From: Flavobacteriales bacterium
GTDB lineage: Bacteria; Bacteroidota; Bacteroidia; Flavobacteriales_F; PHOS-HE28
Length of the DNA: 38,126 nt
Reading direction: 5' to 3'
Assembly (NCBI GenBank): GCA_020848295.1
Contig: JADLAI010000148.1
Location: 1-38,126 of the forward strand
Below are positions 1 to 7,797 of the stretch, piece by piece (positions within the stretch are counted from its first letter, which is position 1; each line of letters starts with the position of its first letter). The translations under genes were made by a program, and so were the position numbers. The notes under the pieces are model-generated. The model did no database searches. It was not told the origin of the DNA and worked only from the letters and a program-made list of their open reading frames with translations.

Positions 1-190
1 CGCCATTGAAAGTGCTTACCGCCGTGCCGGGAGGTAGGAGAGGTGCGTTGCGCAGGAACGCGGCGAATGAGTGATCCTGCGCATTGACACGCGTGGCCCC
101 CTGAGGAGGTGGGAAGCGTGATAGGATGGTTCCGTCCTGCCCGGCCAGGAGTCCGTTCAAGAGCAGTCCGCAATACAGGATGATGGTCAT
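1..190 (-). CDS. DUF4846 family protein, N-terminal part only (cut by window edge)
   Basis: This is a minus-strand reading frame that starts with ATG at 190 and runs open to the left edge, giving 63 visible residues. The first 16 or so residues are hydrophobic (MTIILYCGLLLNGLLAG) and look like a signal peptide. They are followed by RFPPPQGATRV and SFAAFLRNAPLLPPG, which match my recollection of the start of DUF4846 proteins (a R-F-PPP-G-x-x-R element, then S-F-x-x-x-LRN-x-P-L). The family is a predicted exported protein of unknown function. It lies 51 bases downstream of the conserved gene ending at 242 on the same strand and could be co-transcribed with it. The rest of the gene is outside the window, so nothing can be said about completeness. 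Confidence 0.7.
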   Translation of the reverse strand, partial: MTIILYCGLLLNGLLAGQDGTILSRFPPPQGATRVNAQDHSFAAFLRNAPLLPPGTAVSTFNG

Positions 191-224
191 CCCTGTTGGA
201 ATGCAGTTCGTCGCATGAAGTAAC

Positions 225-249
225 GCACCTGTCCCAGTGGGTCAGGTGC
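225..249 (-). terminator. Inverted repeat over the stop codon of the 483-aa gene
   Basis: Arms GCACCTG and CAGGTGC flank a CCC/GGG core around a very small centre, with one internal T/T mismatch. The repeat includes the stop codon at 242-244. It has no U tract on either strand, so termination is only a suggestion; it could equally protect the mRNA 3' end. Confidence 0.35.
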
Positions 250-1693
250 TGGCCATGTCGGCCTTCTTGTTGGGTTGATAGCCGAACAACCGGTTGTCCT
301 TGATCATGTTGTCCACATACGGGGGCACCAGTTCCTCCCAGCCACCCTTCCCTTGTCGGATCAGGTCGAGCACCTGTTTGCTGAAGATGTGCAGCACATC
401 CGGATCGTAGGTGTTGATGTCCACCAGCCGTTTATTGAACAACAGGTAGTCGTACAGGGGCTGCAACCGGGGATGTACCGGCATGTTGACGGTGGTCATG
501 ATCTCATCCGCTGCCTTCTCACGGCTTGGATACACATAGATCTTCAGGTCGCGGGTGAAGAGGATGCCGAAGGCTTCAAGCATTCCCCCATTCAGGTGGC
601 GGTAGTACTTCTCGTCGAAGACCTCGATCAGGTTATTCACGCCGAGGATCAATCCCATCCGGGCTTTGGTGTATCGGCTGAAATACTCCACGAGCTTGTA
701 ATACTCCTGGTAGTTACTGATCAGCACGGTCTGCCCGAGGGAACAAAGGATATCGGCGCGGTCAATGAAATCCTTTTCATCCACATCGCCGGTATCCGCA
801 CGCAGGTTGCTCAGGGTGATCTCGAAGAGCACCTGTAGGTTCTGACGGTCCACACGTTGTTCCTTGATGAACATGTTGTAACCGTTCATGATCATGTCGA
901 TGTTCACCTTCGTGACCGGTCGGAAGCTCCCCCGGATGGCCAGGATGTTCTTCTTGTACAGGGTCTCGCTCGCCTGTAGGTTCTGTCCGTCGGGACCGAA
1001 GAGCACGGCATCGGTGTACCCTCGCTTCACGAGTTGCAGGCTCAGCAGGCGGTTGTCCACGGCTGCGAAAGCAGGTCCGTTCATCTGGATCATGTCCACC
1101 TCCACCACATGCCGGCTCACGTTGTCGTACAACGCGGTCATGATGGCCTGCGGATCGTTGTGATGCATCAGGCATCCGTAGAGGAGATTCACCCCCATCA
1201 CCCCGACGCTTTCCTGTTGCAGGCTGATGTCGGGATCGTGCAGCCGCACGTGGATGATCACATCGTTGGACGGGGAATCCGGGGCCGTCTGGAATCGCAC
1301 ACCGATCCAGCCATGTCCGTTGTGGGGGTCCTGGAAGGTGCTACCCGCCACGGTGTTGGCGAAGGTGAAGAACTTCTTGGAGGGGTGGTCGGTGCGGTTC
1401 AGGCGCTCATTGATCAGGCCGAATTCGTGCCGGAGCATGTTCTTCAACCGGCTTTCGCACACGAACCGGTTGCCCGGCTCCTTGCCGTAGATGGCGTTGC
1501 TGAAATCCTTGTCATAGGCGCTCATCGCTTTCGCGATGGTCTGGGAGGCCCCGCCAGCTCGGAAGAAATGCCGAACGGTCTCCTGCCCGACCCCGATCTC
1601 GGCAAAGGTGCCGTAGAGGTCGCCATCCATGTTGATCCTACGGGCCTTTTGAGCAGGGCTCATCGGCTGATGGTGGGGGTCCGGTACGAGCAT
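242..1693 (-). CDS. Conserved protein of unknown function, 483 aa
   Basis: This is a soluble protein of about 483 residues with no signal peptide or membrane segment. The N-terminal part carries a strongly family-like stretch (DLYGTFAEIGVGQETVRHFF, then GGASQTIAKAMSAYD), and the middle part has LQLVKRGYTDAVLFGPDG. I recall close relatives across Bacteroidota and some Cyanobacteria. Public labels for this family are inconsistent (TonB-dependent receptor, nicotinate-nucleotide adenylyltransferase), and I see no barrel, plug or nucleotidyltransferase HxGH motif to support either. The frame extends to a TTG at 1705, but the ATG at 1693 is preferred. A TAATTTCG promoter-like element lies 25 bases upstream. 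Function is unassigned. Confidence 0.8.
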   Translation of the reverse strand: MLVPDPHHQPMSPAQKARRINMDGDLYGTFAEIGVGQETVRHFFRAGGASQTIAKAMSAYDKDFSNAIYGKEPGNRFVCESRLKNMLRHEFGLINERLNRTDHPSKKFFTFANTVAGSTFQDPHNGHGWIGVRFQTAPDSPSNDVIIHVRLHDPDISLQQESVGVMGVNLLYGCLMHHNDPQAIMTALYDNVSRHVVEVDMIQMNGPAFAAVDNRLLSLQLVKRGYTDAVLFGPDGQNLQASETLYKKNILAIRGSFRPVTKVNIDMIMNGYNMFIKEQRVDRQNLQVLFEITLSNLRADTGDVDEKDFIDRADILCSLGQTVLISNYQEYYKLVEYFSRYTKARMGLILGVNNLIEVFDEKYYRHLNGGMLEAFGILFTRDLKIYVYPSREKAADEIMTTVNMPVHPRLQPLYDYLLFNKRLVDINTYDPDVLHIFSKQVLDLIRQGKGGWEELVPPYVDNMIKDNRLFGYQPNKKADMAST

Positions 1694-1718
1694 CGGATCG
1701 TTCAAGGATAAGGAGGGG

Positions 1719-1726
1719 CGAAATTA
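1719..1726 (-). promoter_or_regulatory. Putative -7 element TAATTTCG
   Basis: This minus-strand octamer differs at one base from the Bacteroidota consensus TAnnTTTG and sits 25 bases before the ATG at 1693. The C-for-T variant recurs upstream of other genes in this window. Confidence 0.4.
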
Positions 1727-1832
1727 GCCTGTTCCACCCCGCCATGCACGGAACGCCCTTGGGTTTCAAGGTACGCCCCGCGGCCAGGATCATCTGGCCC
1801 GGTCCTTCGTGGCAAGGTGAACCTGCGGCTGG

Positions 1833-2483
1833 TCAGCGCATGTCGTTCACCTCCACACCGGGGAATTTGCCTTTGTCGAAAGAGAAGAGGGCATCGGCCA
1901 GCTCCGGGTTGGCCGTGAACTTCTTCAATTGGTAGGACACTTGATTCCCATCCTTGTACAGGACCTGGATGCTCTTGGGCTCCACCTTGGCCTTGTCCAC
2001 CGCGATGATCACGGTATGGTATGCCTTCTTGGTGGGATCCAGGGGGAAGAGTTTCACGGTCTGCACGATACTCCCGGAGGCATCCGCCTTCTCGTCCACG
2101 AAAGCGCTCTTGAACCCCTTCTCATACTGGGTGAAGAGTTTGGAGGGATCCATCTCCTGGTCCATCTCGGCCGGGTCGCTCAGGTTCACCTCGTTGGACT
2201 CCTTGTTATAGGTGTACAAGGTGGTGCCGTCGTTGATGATGGTGTTCTTATCCAACACGAGTCGGAATTTCTTCCCCTTCACCTTCATATTTCCCTCCTG
2301 CTTCACGTCCAACTTGTCCTTGGTGTTCTGTAGTCGGCTGCTGAAGTCGGCCTCGAAGCTGGTCCAAGCCTTGGCCTTGGCCAGGAGCTTGTCCATGATG
2401 GCTTTGCTGCGTGCGTCATCCTGGGCTTGTACACCGAAGGCAAGCAACAGGGTACAGGCGGTAAGCAGAAGGTTCCGTTTCAT
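1833..2483 (-). CDS. lolA: LolA-like outer membrane lipoprotein carrier protein
   Basis: The product is 216 residues with a clear signal peptide (MKRNLLLTACTLLLAFGVQAQ, cleavage after AQA/Q). The mature part has the LolA layout: an amphipathic start (SKAIMDKLLAKAKAWTSFEADF), a glycine/lysine beta stretch (EGNMKVKGKKFRLVL) and a DGTTLYTYNKESNEV strand pair, then a hydrophobic core. LolA-family proteins carry lipoproteins through the periplasm to the outer membrane. The frame opens further upstream at 2513, but the ATG at 2483 is chosen because it begins the signal peptide and has a perfect TAGTTTTG element five bases ahead. No LolB or LolCDE gene is nearby. Bacteroidota relatives are often only called LolA-like. 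Confidence 0.85.
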   Translation of the reverse strand: MKRNLLLTACTLLLAFGVQAQDDARSKAIMDKLLAKAKAWTSFEADFSSRLQNTKDKLDVKQEGNMKVKGKKFRLVLDKNTIINDGTTLYTYNKESNEVNLSDPAEMDQEMDPSKLFTQYEKGFKSAFVDEKADASGSIVQTVKLFPLDPTKKAYHTVIIAVDKAKVEPKSIQVLYKDGNQVSYQLKKFTANPELADALFSFDKGKFPGVEVNDMR

Positions 2484-2488
2484 AGGGG

Positions 2489-2496
2489 CAAAACTA
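2489..2496 (-). promoter_or_regulatory. -7 promoter element TAGTTTTG of the lolA-like gene
   Basis: This is a perfect match to TAnnTTTG on the minus strand, with only five bases (CCCCT) before the ATG. A transcript starting at the usual distance would have almost no leader. The nearest upstream TTG is 14 bases away, shorter than the usual 17-23. Confidence 0.6.
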
Positions 2497-2566
2497 ACTT
2501 CCAGGGCAGGCAAAGGCCGTGCCGATCAGCAAGGGAGGCGGAGAAGGGGGGCTACTTCCCTGTGGT

Positions 2567-3094
2567 CTATTTGTTCCAGTTCGGATTCGCCTTGGCGAAA
2601 GCCCGGAACTTCTTCCCATTCAACATGGTACCCCGGCATTTCGGGGATCCACAGCGACAGGCCCAGGTCTTGAGCAACCGGGCCGTGTACGGCACCTCGA
2701 ATTCGAACCCGTAGTCGTAGGTGATCTCCTCACCGGGTGCGATGGCCCGTAATGCCTCGATGATGACGCGGTCCTTCTTCGGGTCGGGGTCCTTCTTCTT
2801 TTCGCTGTGGATGAAAGCGATCGCGTTCGGTGTGCAACTCGTGTTGATCCACCGGGCCACGTTCCCGCGCACGTTGGCATCAATGACCCAATCCTCGTTC
2901 AGGGTGAACAGGAAAGTATGGCCGGAGCTGACATCGCCATGGTACAGCACATCGGCGGCATCGGTCCTCATCAACCGCCCCTTGTATTCCACAATGGATT
3001 CTCCTTTACGGATGGGTGCGATGGCGACCACGCCGTTCCCATGGATCGGTGAACGGCGCTTCTTGATCTTGAGCTTGGAGGGTGGTTTGGGCAT
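2567..3094 (-). CDS. SET-domain protein (putative protein-lysine methyltransferase)
   Basis: The product is 175 residues and is almost entirely a SET domain. The start has the usual SET opening (RRSPIHGNGVVA, residues about 14-25, then KGESIVEYKG). The cofactor-binding motif NxSCxPN is at about 81-87, the catalytic-tyrosine motif GEEITYDYG at about 118-126, and a post-SET cysteine cluster (CRCGSPKCRG) at about 144-153. These enzymes use S-adenosylmethionine to methylate lysines; the bacterial target is unknown here. The usual histidine of NHSC is threonine in this protein (NTSC). The frame extends to a TTG at 3100, but the ATG at 3094 is the better start. The SpmA/SpmB fusion ends 49 bases upstream on the same strand. 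Confidence 0.85.
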   Translation of the reverse strand: MPKPPSKLKIKKRRSPIHGNGVVAIAPIRKGESIVEYKGRLMRTDAADVLYHGDVSSGHTFLFTLNEDWVIDANVRGNVARWINTSCTPNAIAFIHSEKKKDPDPKKDRVIIEALRAIAPGEEITYDYGFEFEVPYTARLLKTWACRCGSPKCRGTMLNGKKFRAFAKANPNWNK

Positions 3095-3107
3095 GGTCAA
3101 TGGGCGG

Positions 3108-3115
3108 CGAAGATC
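3108..3115 (-). promoter_or_regulatory. Possible -7 element GATCTTCG upstream of the SET gene
   Basis: This minus-strand octamer lies 13 bases before the ATG at 3094. It has two differences from TAnnTTTG, but it resembles the TATCTTCGCC elements seen before the helicase and cyclophilin genes. Confidence 0.25.
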
Positions 3116-3143
3116 GTGCTTCCATCCATCCGTTCGACACGGA

Positions 3144-4565
3144 TCAGAAATAGAGCTTGCACACGAAGATGGCGGTGATCACACAAGCCAGGTCGGCCAG
3201 CAGCATGATCCCGAGCGTGTAGCGGCTGTCCTTCACGTTCACGGAGCCGAAGTAGAGGGCGACCACATAGAAGGTGGTCTCCGCCGCACCTTGGAAAAGG
3301 CAGGAAAGTTGCCCGGTGAGGCTGTCGGCACCGTAGGTCTTCATGGCATCGAGCATGAACCCGCGTGAACCACCGGCACTGAAGGGACGCATCAGGGCCA
3401 CCGGGATGGCATCGATCACCTGTTTGTCCACACCAACGAACGCCAGCGCCCAGCCCAGCCCATCCATCGCGATGCCCATGAGGCCACTGTTCCGGAAGAT
3501 GCTGAGCGCGGCGAGCATGGCCAGCATATAGGGTAGCACACGCAGCCCGGTGGTGAACCCATCCTTGGCACCGTGTACGAAGCTGTCGAACATGTTGGTG
3601 CCCTTCTCGGTGAAGTAGCGCTCCACCAGGAAGGCATATCCAACGATGAGGGCGATGATCACCAGGAGCATGCCATTGCTCAGGTTGTCGGTGAAGTGGA
3701 ACTTGGATACGCCCACCAGGCCACTGATATAGGCCATGAGGCCACCGATGATCGTGCTGATCCCCAGGACGGCCAGCATGACCGGCAGGTTGAACAGACC
3801 GATCCGCTGCCGGGCCGCAACGAGGAACAACGCGACCAGTGTTCCCACGAAACTGGTGATGATGCACGGGATCATGATGTCCGCCGGATTGGCAGCACCT
3901 TGTGCCGCACGATAACCGATGATGCTCGTGGGCAGGAGCGTGAGGCCGGCCGCATGGAGGCACAGGAACATGATCTGGCTGTTCGTGGCGCGGTCCTTCT
4001 GCGGATTGTCCTCTTGCATGCTTTCCATGGCCTTCAGCCCGAAAGGCGTGGCTGCACTGTCCAATCCGAGGAAATTGGCCGCGAAGTTCATCGTCATGAG
4101 GCCGTATGCCGGGTGGTCGCGTCGCAACTCCGGGAACACACGATGGAACACAGGGGAGAGGAAACGGGCCACCTTCTCCATCGCACGGGAATCGATGAGC
4201 AAGTTGAGCAGGCCACAGAAGAAGGTGAGGTACCCGATCAAGGGCAGCCACAGGTCGGTGATGGTGTTCCGGCATGTGGCGAAAAGGCCATCGGCGGGTT
4301 GTGTACCATGGCTCTTCACCAAGGTTCCGCTCTTGCTAAGGCTTAAAGTGGTGTCGCCGTGGACCACAGGACCCGTCGTGCGGATGGTGGCCAGCAGCGC
4401 GTTGTCCGTCACCGCGATCGTGTCCATTTCGGCCACTACGATGGGGTCGCCCTGCTTGCCGTTCACCAAGGGGCCAAGGCTGTATTGCCTTCCAAGGGCC
4501 AACATCACCAACACATAGATGATGCTGAGCAGGAGGATGAAGGTCCAGAACCGACTAAGGGCCAT
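3144..4565 (-). CDS. SpmA/SpmB fusion, nucleoside-recognition (Gate) domain membrane protein
   Basis: The product is 473 residues of multi-pass membrane protein. The first half (RFWTFILLLSIIYVLVML, later NTITDLWLPLIGYLTFFCGLLNLL, and MNFAANFLGLDSAATPFGLKAM) matches spore maturation protein A. The second half (IGYRAAQGAANPADIMIPCI, and GAKDGFTTGLRVLPYMLAML) matches SpmB. Bacteroidota often carry the two as one polypeptide although they do not sporulate, so the role is not sporulation; a nucleoside- or small-solute-related transport role is only inferred from the domain. The frame opens further upstream, but the ATG at 4565 is chosen because it precedes the first membrane helix (MALSRFWTF) and follows a CTTTG element at a spacing of five bases. 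Confidence 0.85.
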   Translation of the reverse strand: MALSRFWTFILLLSIIYVLVMLALGRQYSLGPLVNGKQGDPIVVAEMDTIAVTDNALLATIRTTGPVVHGDTTLSLSKSGTLVKSHGTQPADGLFATCRNTITDLWLPLIGYLTFFCGLLNLLIDSRAMEKVARFLSPVFHRVFPELRRDHPAYGLMTMNFAANFLGLDSAATPFGLKAMESMQEDNPQKDRATNSQIMFLCLHAAGLTLLPTSIIGYRAAQGAANPADIMIPCIITSFVGTLVALFLVAARQRIGLFNLPVMLAVLGISTIIGGLMAYISGLVGVSKFHFTDNLSNGMLLVIIALIVGYAFLVERYFTEKGTNMFDSFVHGAKDGFTTGLRVLPYMLAMLAALSIFRNSGLMGIAMDGLGWALAFVGVDKQVIDAIPVALMRPFSAGGSRGFMLDAMKTYGADSLTGQLSCLFQGAAETTFYVVALYFGSVNVKDSRYTLGIMLLADLACVITAIFVCKLYF

Positions 4566-4570
4566 GAACG

Positions 4571-4578
4571 CAAAGGAC
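4571..4578 (-). promoter_or_regulatory. Possible -7 element GTCCTTTG before the SpmA/SpmB fusion
   Basis: This minus-strand octamer keeps the TTTG half of the consensus but lacks the TA. It lies five bases before the ATG at 4565, the same spacing as stronger examples in the window. Confidence 0.3.
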
Positions 4579-4764
4579 ACGTTGGCGCCAAGTGGTCCTG
4601 CGGCGGAAGCTGGTTCTTGGTGAACAACGGATCGTGGATGGAACGGTGGTGGTGGACTTTGGCCCCTTGGCATGCGCCACCCTGTGGATCGAGGGATGGG
4701 ACGGTACCCGATCCCTGGCGATGGTAGCGCGGCTGGTTCCGCGGACGAACTGTGGCAGTGCGTC

Positions 4765-4772
4765 TACTTTTG
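4765..4772 (+). promoter_or_regulatory. -7 promoter element TACTTTTG of the GT-C gene
   Basis: This is a perfect TAnnTTTG match, four bases (ACGC) before the ATG at 4777. I see no TTG at the -33 distance. The position implies a leaderless or nearly leaderless transcript. Confidence 0.6.
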
Positions 4773-4776
4773 ACGC

Positions 4777-6057
4777 ATGCATCCCGGTCGTTCAGGCTCC
4801 GATACGACCATTCACAACGACCGGTGGTGGAACCTATTGGTCCTTCTGATCCCCGTGGCGGTGAAGTGTGCCTTCCTGCGCCCGGACCAGCTGTTCGAGG
4901 CACATACAGCAGCATTGGACCTGGTGGCGACGGGTCAGTTCGGGCATCACTATTTCGGGTCTTGGGACCGCGCTTTTCAGTTCCCGGTATACACCGCGAT
5001 GCTCGGCCTTCTATACCTGTTCGGAGGTGGAATGCACATCGCACTCTTCTTCCAAGTGGTCTGTGGCACCTTGGTCGCGTACCTGTGCCAAAAGCTGGTC
5101 ATTCATTTGCTTCACACACACCGGCACGTCCACGTACTGGGTCGTATAACCGCCTTACTCATAGGGCTTGATCCATTTCTCGCGTATTACCAGGTGCGCA
5201 TGGTCCATCCGTTCGCATGGGACATGCTCCTGGCGACCGGACTGCTCTACCTGGCCTTGGTTGCCGAACCGGCCCGGCGCCGATCGGTCATCGTGCTGTT
5301 CGCCTTGGCAGGCCTGGCCCTTTTGAACAGACCCACCCTGGGCGTGCTCCTGTTGCCCTTCGCGCTTCGACATCCGCGGTTGGTTCTTGGTAGGTCGGAC
5401 GCCTTGTTCAAGTTGTCCCTGTCCATCCTTTTGCTGGGGCCGATCGGGTGCTGGGCCCTGCGCAACCACCTGCTCACGGGTCGGTTTCAACTCACCTCGG
5501 TCACCGACCAGATGGTCTGGATGGGACAGCAGGAGGAGACGGAAGGCGGTGCCTACCAGGCCGATGGGCGCACCTACCTGCATCTATTGAGCATCCCGGA
5601 ACGACACCTGATGTTCGAACTGGATCCGGGCGGGCGTTCGGATCTCTTCCGTGCCAAGTGGAAGGCCGAACGCAAAGCGGACCCATTCCTGGCCTGGCGC
5701 ATGTTGGGGGTCAAACTGAAGAACTTCTGGTTGTGGCGCAACGGGATGGGGCAGGACCACGATGCGCGGCTCCATTGGGCCAAGGGACTGTACCGGGTTC
5801 ATGCGGCCATCCTGAGCCTCCTGGGCATGGCTTCGCTGATCATCGGGGATAGGCGTGCCCGATACGTCGGGTTCGCCGTGCTGCTCCTCTCGATCATCCA
5901 ATGCACGTTCTACGTGGAGACGCGCCACCGCCTCTTGGTGGATCCCGTGCTGTACGTGCTGACCATCACCGCGGCCGCAAGGGTCGGGGATCGCCTCACC
6001 TCCCAGAGCGGATCAAAGGCTGCCGGTTACCTTCGCCCCACTGACCCTACCCCATGA
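4777..6057 (+). CDS. GT-C type membrane glycosyltransferase (ArnT/PMT-like)
   Basis: The product is 426 residues with about nine to eleven hydrophobic segments. Features seen in GT39/GT83-type integral membrane glycosyltransferases include LNRPTLGVLLLPFAL in the middle, CWALRNHLLTGRF after a helix, and a C-terminal ETRHRLLVDPVLYVL (compare RxRxPxxPxL in the family). Such enzymes move a sugar from a polyprenyl-phosphate donor to an acceptor on the outer face of the cytoplasmic membrane; donor and acceptor cannot be told here. The first loop lacks the strongly acidic DE pair usual after helix 1 (it reads FLRPDQLFEAH). The stop overlaps the next ATG by four bases (ATGA), so it is co-transcribed with the OmpA-like gene. 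Confidence 0.75.
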   Translation: MHPGRSGSDTTIHNDRWWNLLVLLIPVAVKCAFLRPDQLFEAHTAALDLVATGQFGHHYFGSWDRAFQFPVYTAMLGLLYLFGGGMHIALFFQVVCGTLVAYLCQKLVIHLLHTHRHVHVLGRITALLIGLDPFLAYYQVRMVHPFAWDMLLATGLLYLALVAEPARRRSVIVLFALAGLALLNRPTLGVLLLPFALRHPRLVLGRSDALFKLSLSILLLGPIGCWALRNHLLTGRFQLTSVTDQMVWMGQQEETEGGAYQADGRTYLHLLSIPERHLMFELDPGGRSDLFRAKWKAERKADPFLAWRMLGVKLKNFWLWRNGMGQDHDARLHWAKGLYRVHAAILSLLGMASLIIGDRRARYVGFAVLLLSIIQCTFYVETRHRLLVDPVLYVLTITAAARVGDRLTSQSGSKAAGYLRPTDPTP

Positions 6058-6941
6058 AAAGGACCATACTTTACTCGCTCAGCCTGCTCTTCTTGTTGGG
6101 TTCCTGTGTTCCCAAGAAGAAATATGCGGCCATCCAGGCATCGAACGAGACCTTGAAGAACAAACTGGATGAAGCCAACCGGAGCTTGAGTGATTGCAAC
6201 AGCCAGAAGTCCATCCTGGATGCACGGCTGGCCGAGTTGCAGAACAAGAACGAACACCTGAAGGATCAGGTGAACCAGTTGAACAACACCAATGCGGCGC
6301 TGTTGAACAATGTGAGCCAGATGGCCACGCTTTCGGCCAAGGAAGCGCAGAACCTGGAGAGTTCCCTGGAGCAGATCAAGGAACAGGACCTGCGCATCCG
6401 CAGTCTTCAGGATGCCTTGACCAAGAAGGACTCCGTGACCCTGGCGCTGGTGGTGAGCTTGAAGAGTTCGTTGGGCAACCTGAACGATACCGACGTGGTG
6501 GTGAACGTGGAGAAGAGCGTGGTCTTCATCTCGCTCAGTGATAAGATGGTGTTCACCAGTGGTAGTACCACGATCTCCCCGCGTGCGAAGGAGGTGCTGG
6601 CCAAGGTGGCCACCGTGATCAATGCCAAGCCGGAGATGGAGGTATTGATCGAGGGACACACGGACAATGTGCCCATCGCCAAGGATTGTTTCAAGGACAA
6701 TTGGGACCTCAGCGTACTGCGTGCCACAGCCATCACCAGGGTGCTTCAAAAGGACTTCGCCGTGGACCCGGCGCGGATCACTGCCGGTGGTCGTAGTGAG
6801 TATGTACCCTTGGTGGCCAACGACACACCGGAGGCTCGTAGCACGAACCGTCGAACCCGTATCGTGATCATGCCGAAGATGGATCAGTTCTATGGCATGA
6901 TCGAACAAGGATTGAAGCAGGCGGGTGAGATGGGCAAGTGA
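6054..6941 (+). CDS. OmpA-family lipoprotein with coiled coil
   Basis: The product is 295 residues. A lipobox (LFLLGSC) at about residues 13-19 predicts a lipoprotein. Residues of about 25-140 are rich in Lys, Glu, Gln, Asn and Leu with heptad character (ETLKNKLDEANRSL, LAELQNKNEHLKDQVNQL), a long coiled coil. The C-terminal third is an OmpA/MotB peptidoglycan-binding domain: LIEGHTDNVP, then LSVLRATAITRVL, ITAGGRSEY and STNRRTRIVIMP, with the conserved Asp and Arg present. It probably tethers the outer membrane to peptidoglycan. It is translationally coupled to the upstream GT-C gene (ATGA overlap) and followed by a good intrinsic terminator. Confidence 0.9.
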   Translation: MKRTILYSLSLLFLLGSCVPKKKYAAIQASNETLKNKLDEANRSLSDCNSQKSILDARLAELQNKNEHLKDQVNQLNNTNAALLNNVSQMATLSAKEAQNLESSLEQIKEQDLRIRSLQDALTKKDSVTLALVVSLKSSLGNLNDTDVVVNVEKSVVFISLSDKMVFTSGSTTISPRAKEVLAKVATVINAKPEMEVLIEGHTDNVPIAKDCFKDNWDLSVLRATAITRVLQKDFAVDPARITAGGRSEYVPLVANDTPEARSTNRRTRIVIMPKMDQFYGMIEQGLKQAGEMGK

Positions 6942-6960
6942 TCCGTTCAGAACACGATGA

Positions 6961-6988
6961 AAAGGGCCATGCACAAGCGTGGCCCTTT
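6961..6988 (+). terminator. Intrinsic terminator after the OmpA-like gene
   Basis: AAAGGGCCA pairs with TGGCCCTTT around a ten-base loop, 20 bases after the stop codon. A modest T-containing stretch (CATTTG) follows. It ends the GT-C/OmpA transcription unit. Confidence 0.65.
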
Positions 6989-7076
6989 CATTTGCTACCT
7001 GAACGACCGATCGAACTTGGAACAAGGCGTTCGTACACACCACGCCGGATCGGGCGTCCATGCATACGGTGGTCGG

Positions 7077-7769
7077 TCAGCCGGCTCCTTGGCCCTGGGC
7101 CAGGTGTGTGGCGGCCATCGGACCCAGATTGCACATCAGGTCGATCACGCTCATGCGGCCAATGAAACCATGGCGGTCGGCAAAAGCCTGTGGGTAGGAT
7201 GGGAGAATGGGGATCCCGACAGGAAGAGCCTTCTTGGGATGGAAGGCGTGGCGCAGGTCGAGGATCTCGTGGTGGTTCCCGGCTAGTGATGAGTGCTCCA
7301 TGTTCATCGGTCCCATCGGCACAGGGATCTCATCATGCGGTTCGACATAGGTCTCTCTCACGATCACCTCGGTACGCAGCCCCAGCCACTTCATCCCCAG
7401 TCGCATGGTCGCAAGGTCAAGCTCCACCAAATGGCTATACCCATGAAGCAAGGTGGCTTCGATCTCGTCAAAGTAGTGGATGAACCAGGGCGTCTGTCCG
7501 TATGCACTGCGCATGGCATGCAGGTGCTGTTGTGGCCAGTTCTCCGCGTATGTGAGTCCCACGGTACGCATTGGCATCTTGTGGCCATGGTCCCTTGTGA
7601 TCCGAACGTTCAGGTGCTGAATCCCGTTGGGTCCGACGATGCTGGTTCGTGTACGATAACTCTGCCGTTCGTAATGTTCACCGACATCGATGATGACCTT
7701 CGCATGACGTGCAAGGAGCAGGTAATGCTCGACACTGCCGAAGTAGAAGGCGGGAAGTACCGGGAGCAT
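7077..7769 (-). CDS. WbqC-like family protein
   Basis: The product is 230 residues, soluble, with no signal peptide. It follows the WbqC pattern: an opening strand with an aromatic stretch (LPAFYFGSVEHYLLL), then ERQSYRTRTSIVGPNGIQ with LNVRI, and the MPMRTVGLTYAENWPQQHLHAM segment, where family members have a W-x-x-x-H-xx-xx-xx-Y region (here SAYGQTPWFIHYFDEI). WbqC-type genes occur in O-antigen clusters and as solitary copies in Bacteroidota; the reaction is not established. The gene is divergent from the NlpE-like gene with only 28 bases between start codons, and a GACCTTTG element lies four bases before its ATG. Confidence 0.85.
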   Translation of the reverse strand: MLPVLPAFYFGSVEHYLLLARHAKVIIDVGEHYERQSYRTRTSIVGPNGIQHLNVRITRDHGHKMPMRTVGLTYAENWPQQHLHAMRSAYGQTPWFIHYFDEIEATLLHGYSHLVELDLATMRLGMKWLGLRTEVIVRETYVEPHDEIPVPMGPMNMEHSSLAGNHHEILDLRHAFHPKKALPVGIPILPSYPQAFADRHGFIGRMSVIDLMCNLGPMAATHLAQGQGAG

Positions 7770-7773
7770 GTCA

Positions 7774-7793
7774 CAAAGGTCGCGCTACCTTGG
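7774..7793. promoter_or_regulatory. Back-to-back -7 elements for the divergent WbqC/NlpE pair
   Basis: On the minus strand GACCTTTG (7774-7781) ends four bases before the WbqC-like ATG. On the plus strand TACCTTGG (7786-7793) ends four bases before the NlpE-like ATG at 7798. Each differs from TAnnTTTG at one base. Any -33 contacts must lie inside the opposite gene's coding start. Confidence 0.5.
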
Positions 7794-7797
7794 CTCC

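Noticed and set aside
242-1693. Annotation as TonB-dependent receptor or nicotinate-nucleotide adenylyltransferase
   Set aside because: No signal peptide, plug, barrel or HxGH-type motif is visible, so neither name is adopted.
1782-1799. Perfect six-base-pair hairpin GGCCAG/CTGGCC after the lolA-like gene
   Set aside because: It is short, GC-rich and without a T run; such palindromes are expected by chance in this base composition.
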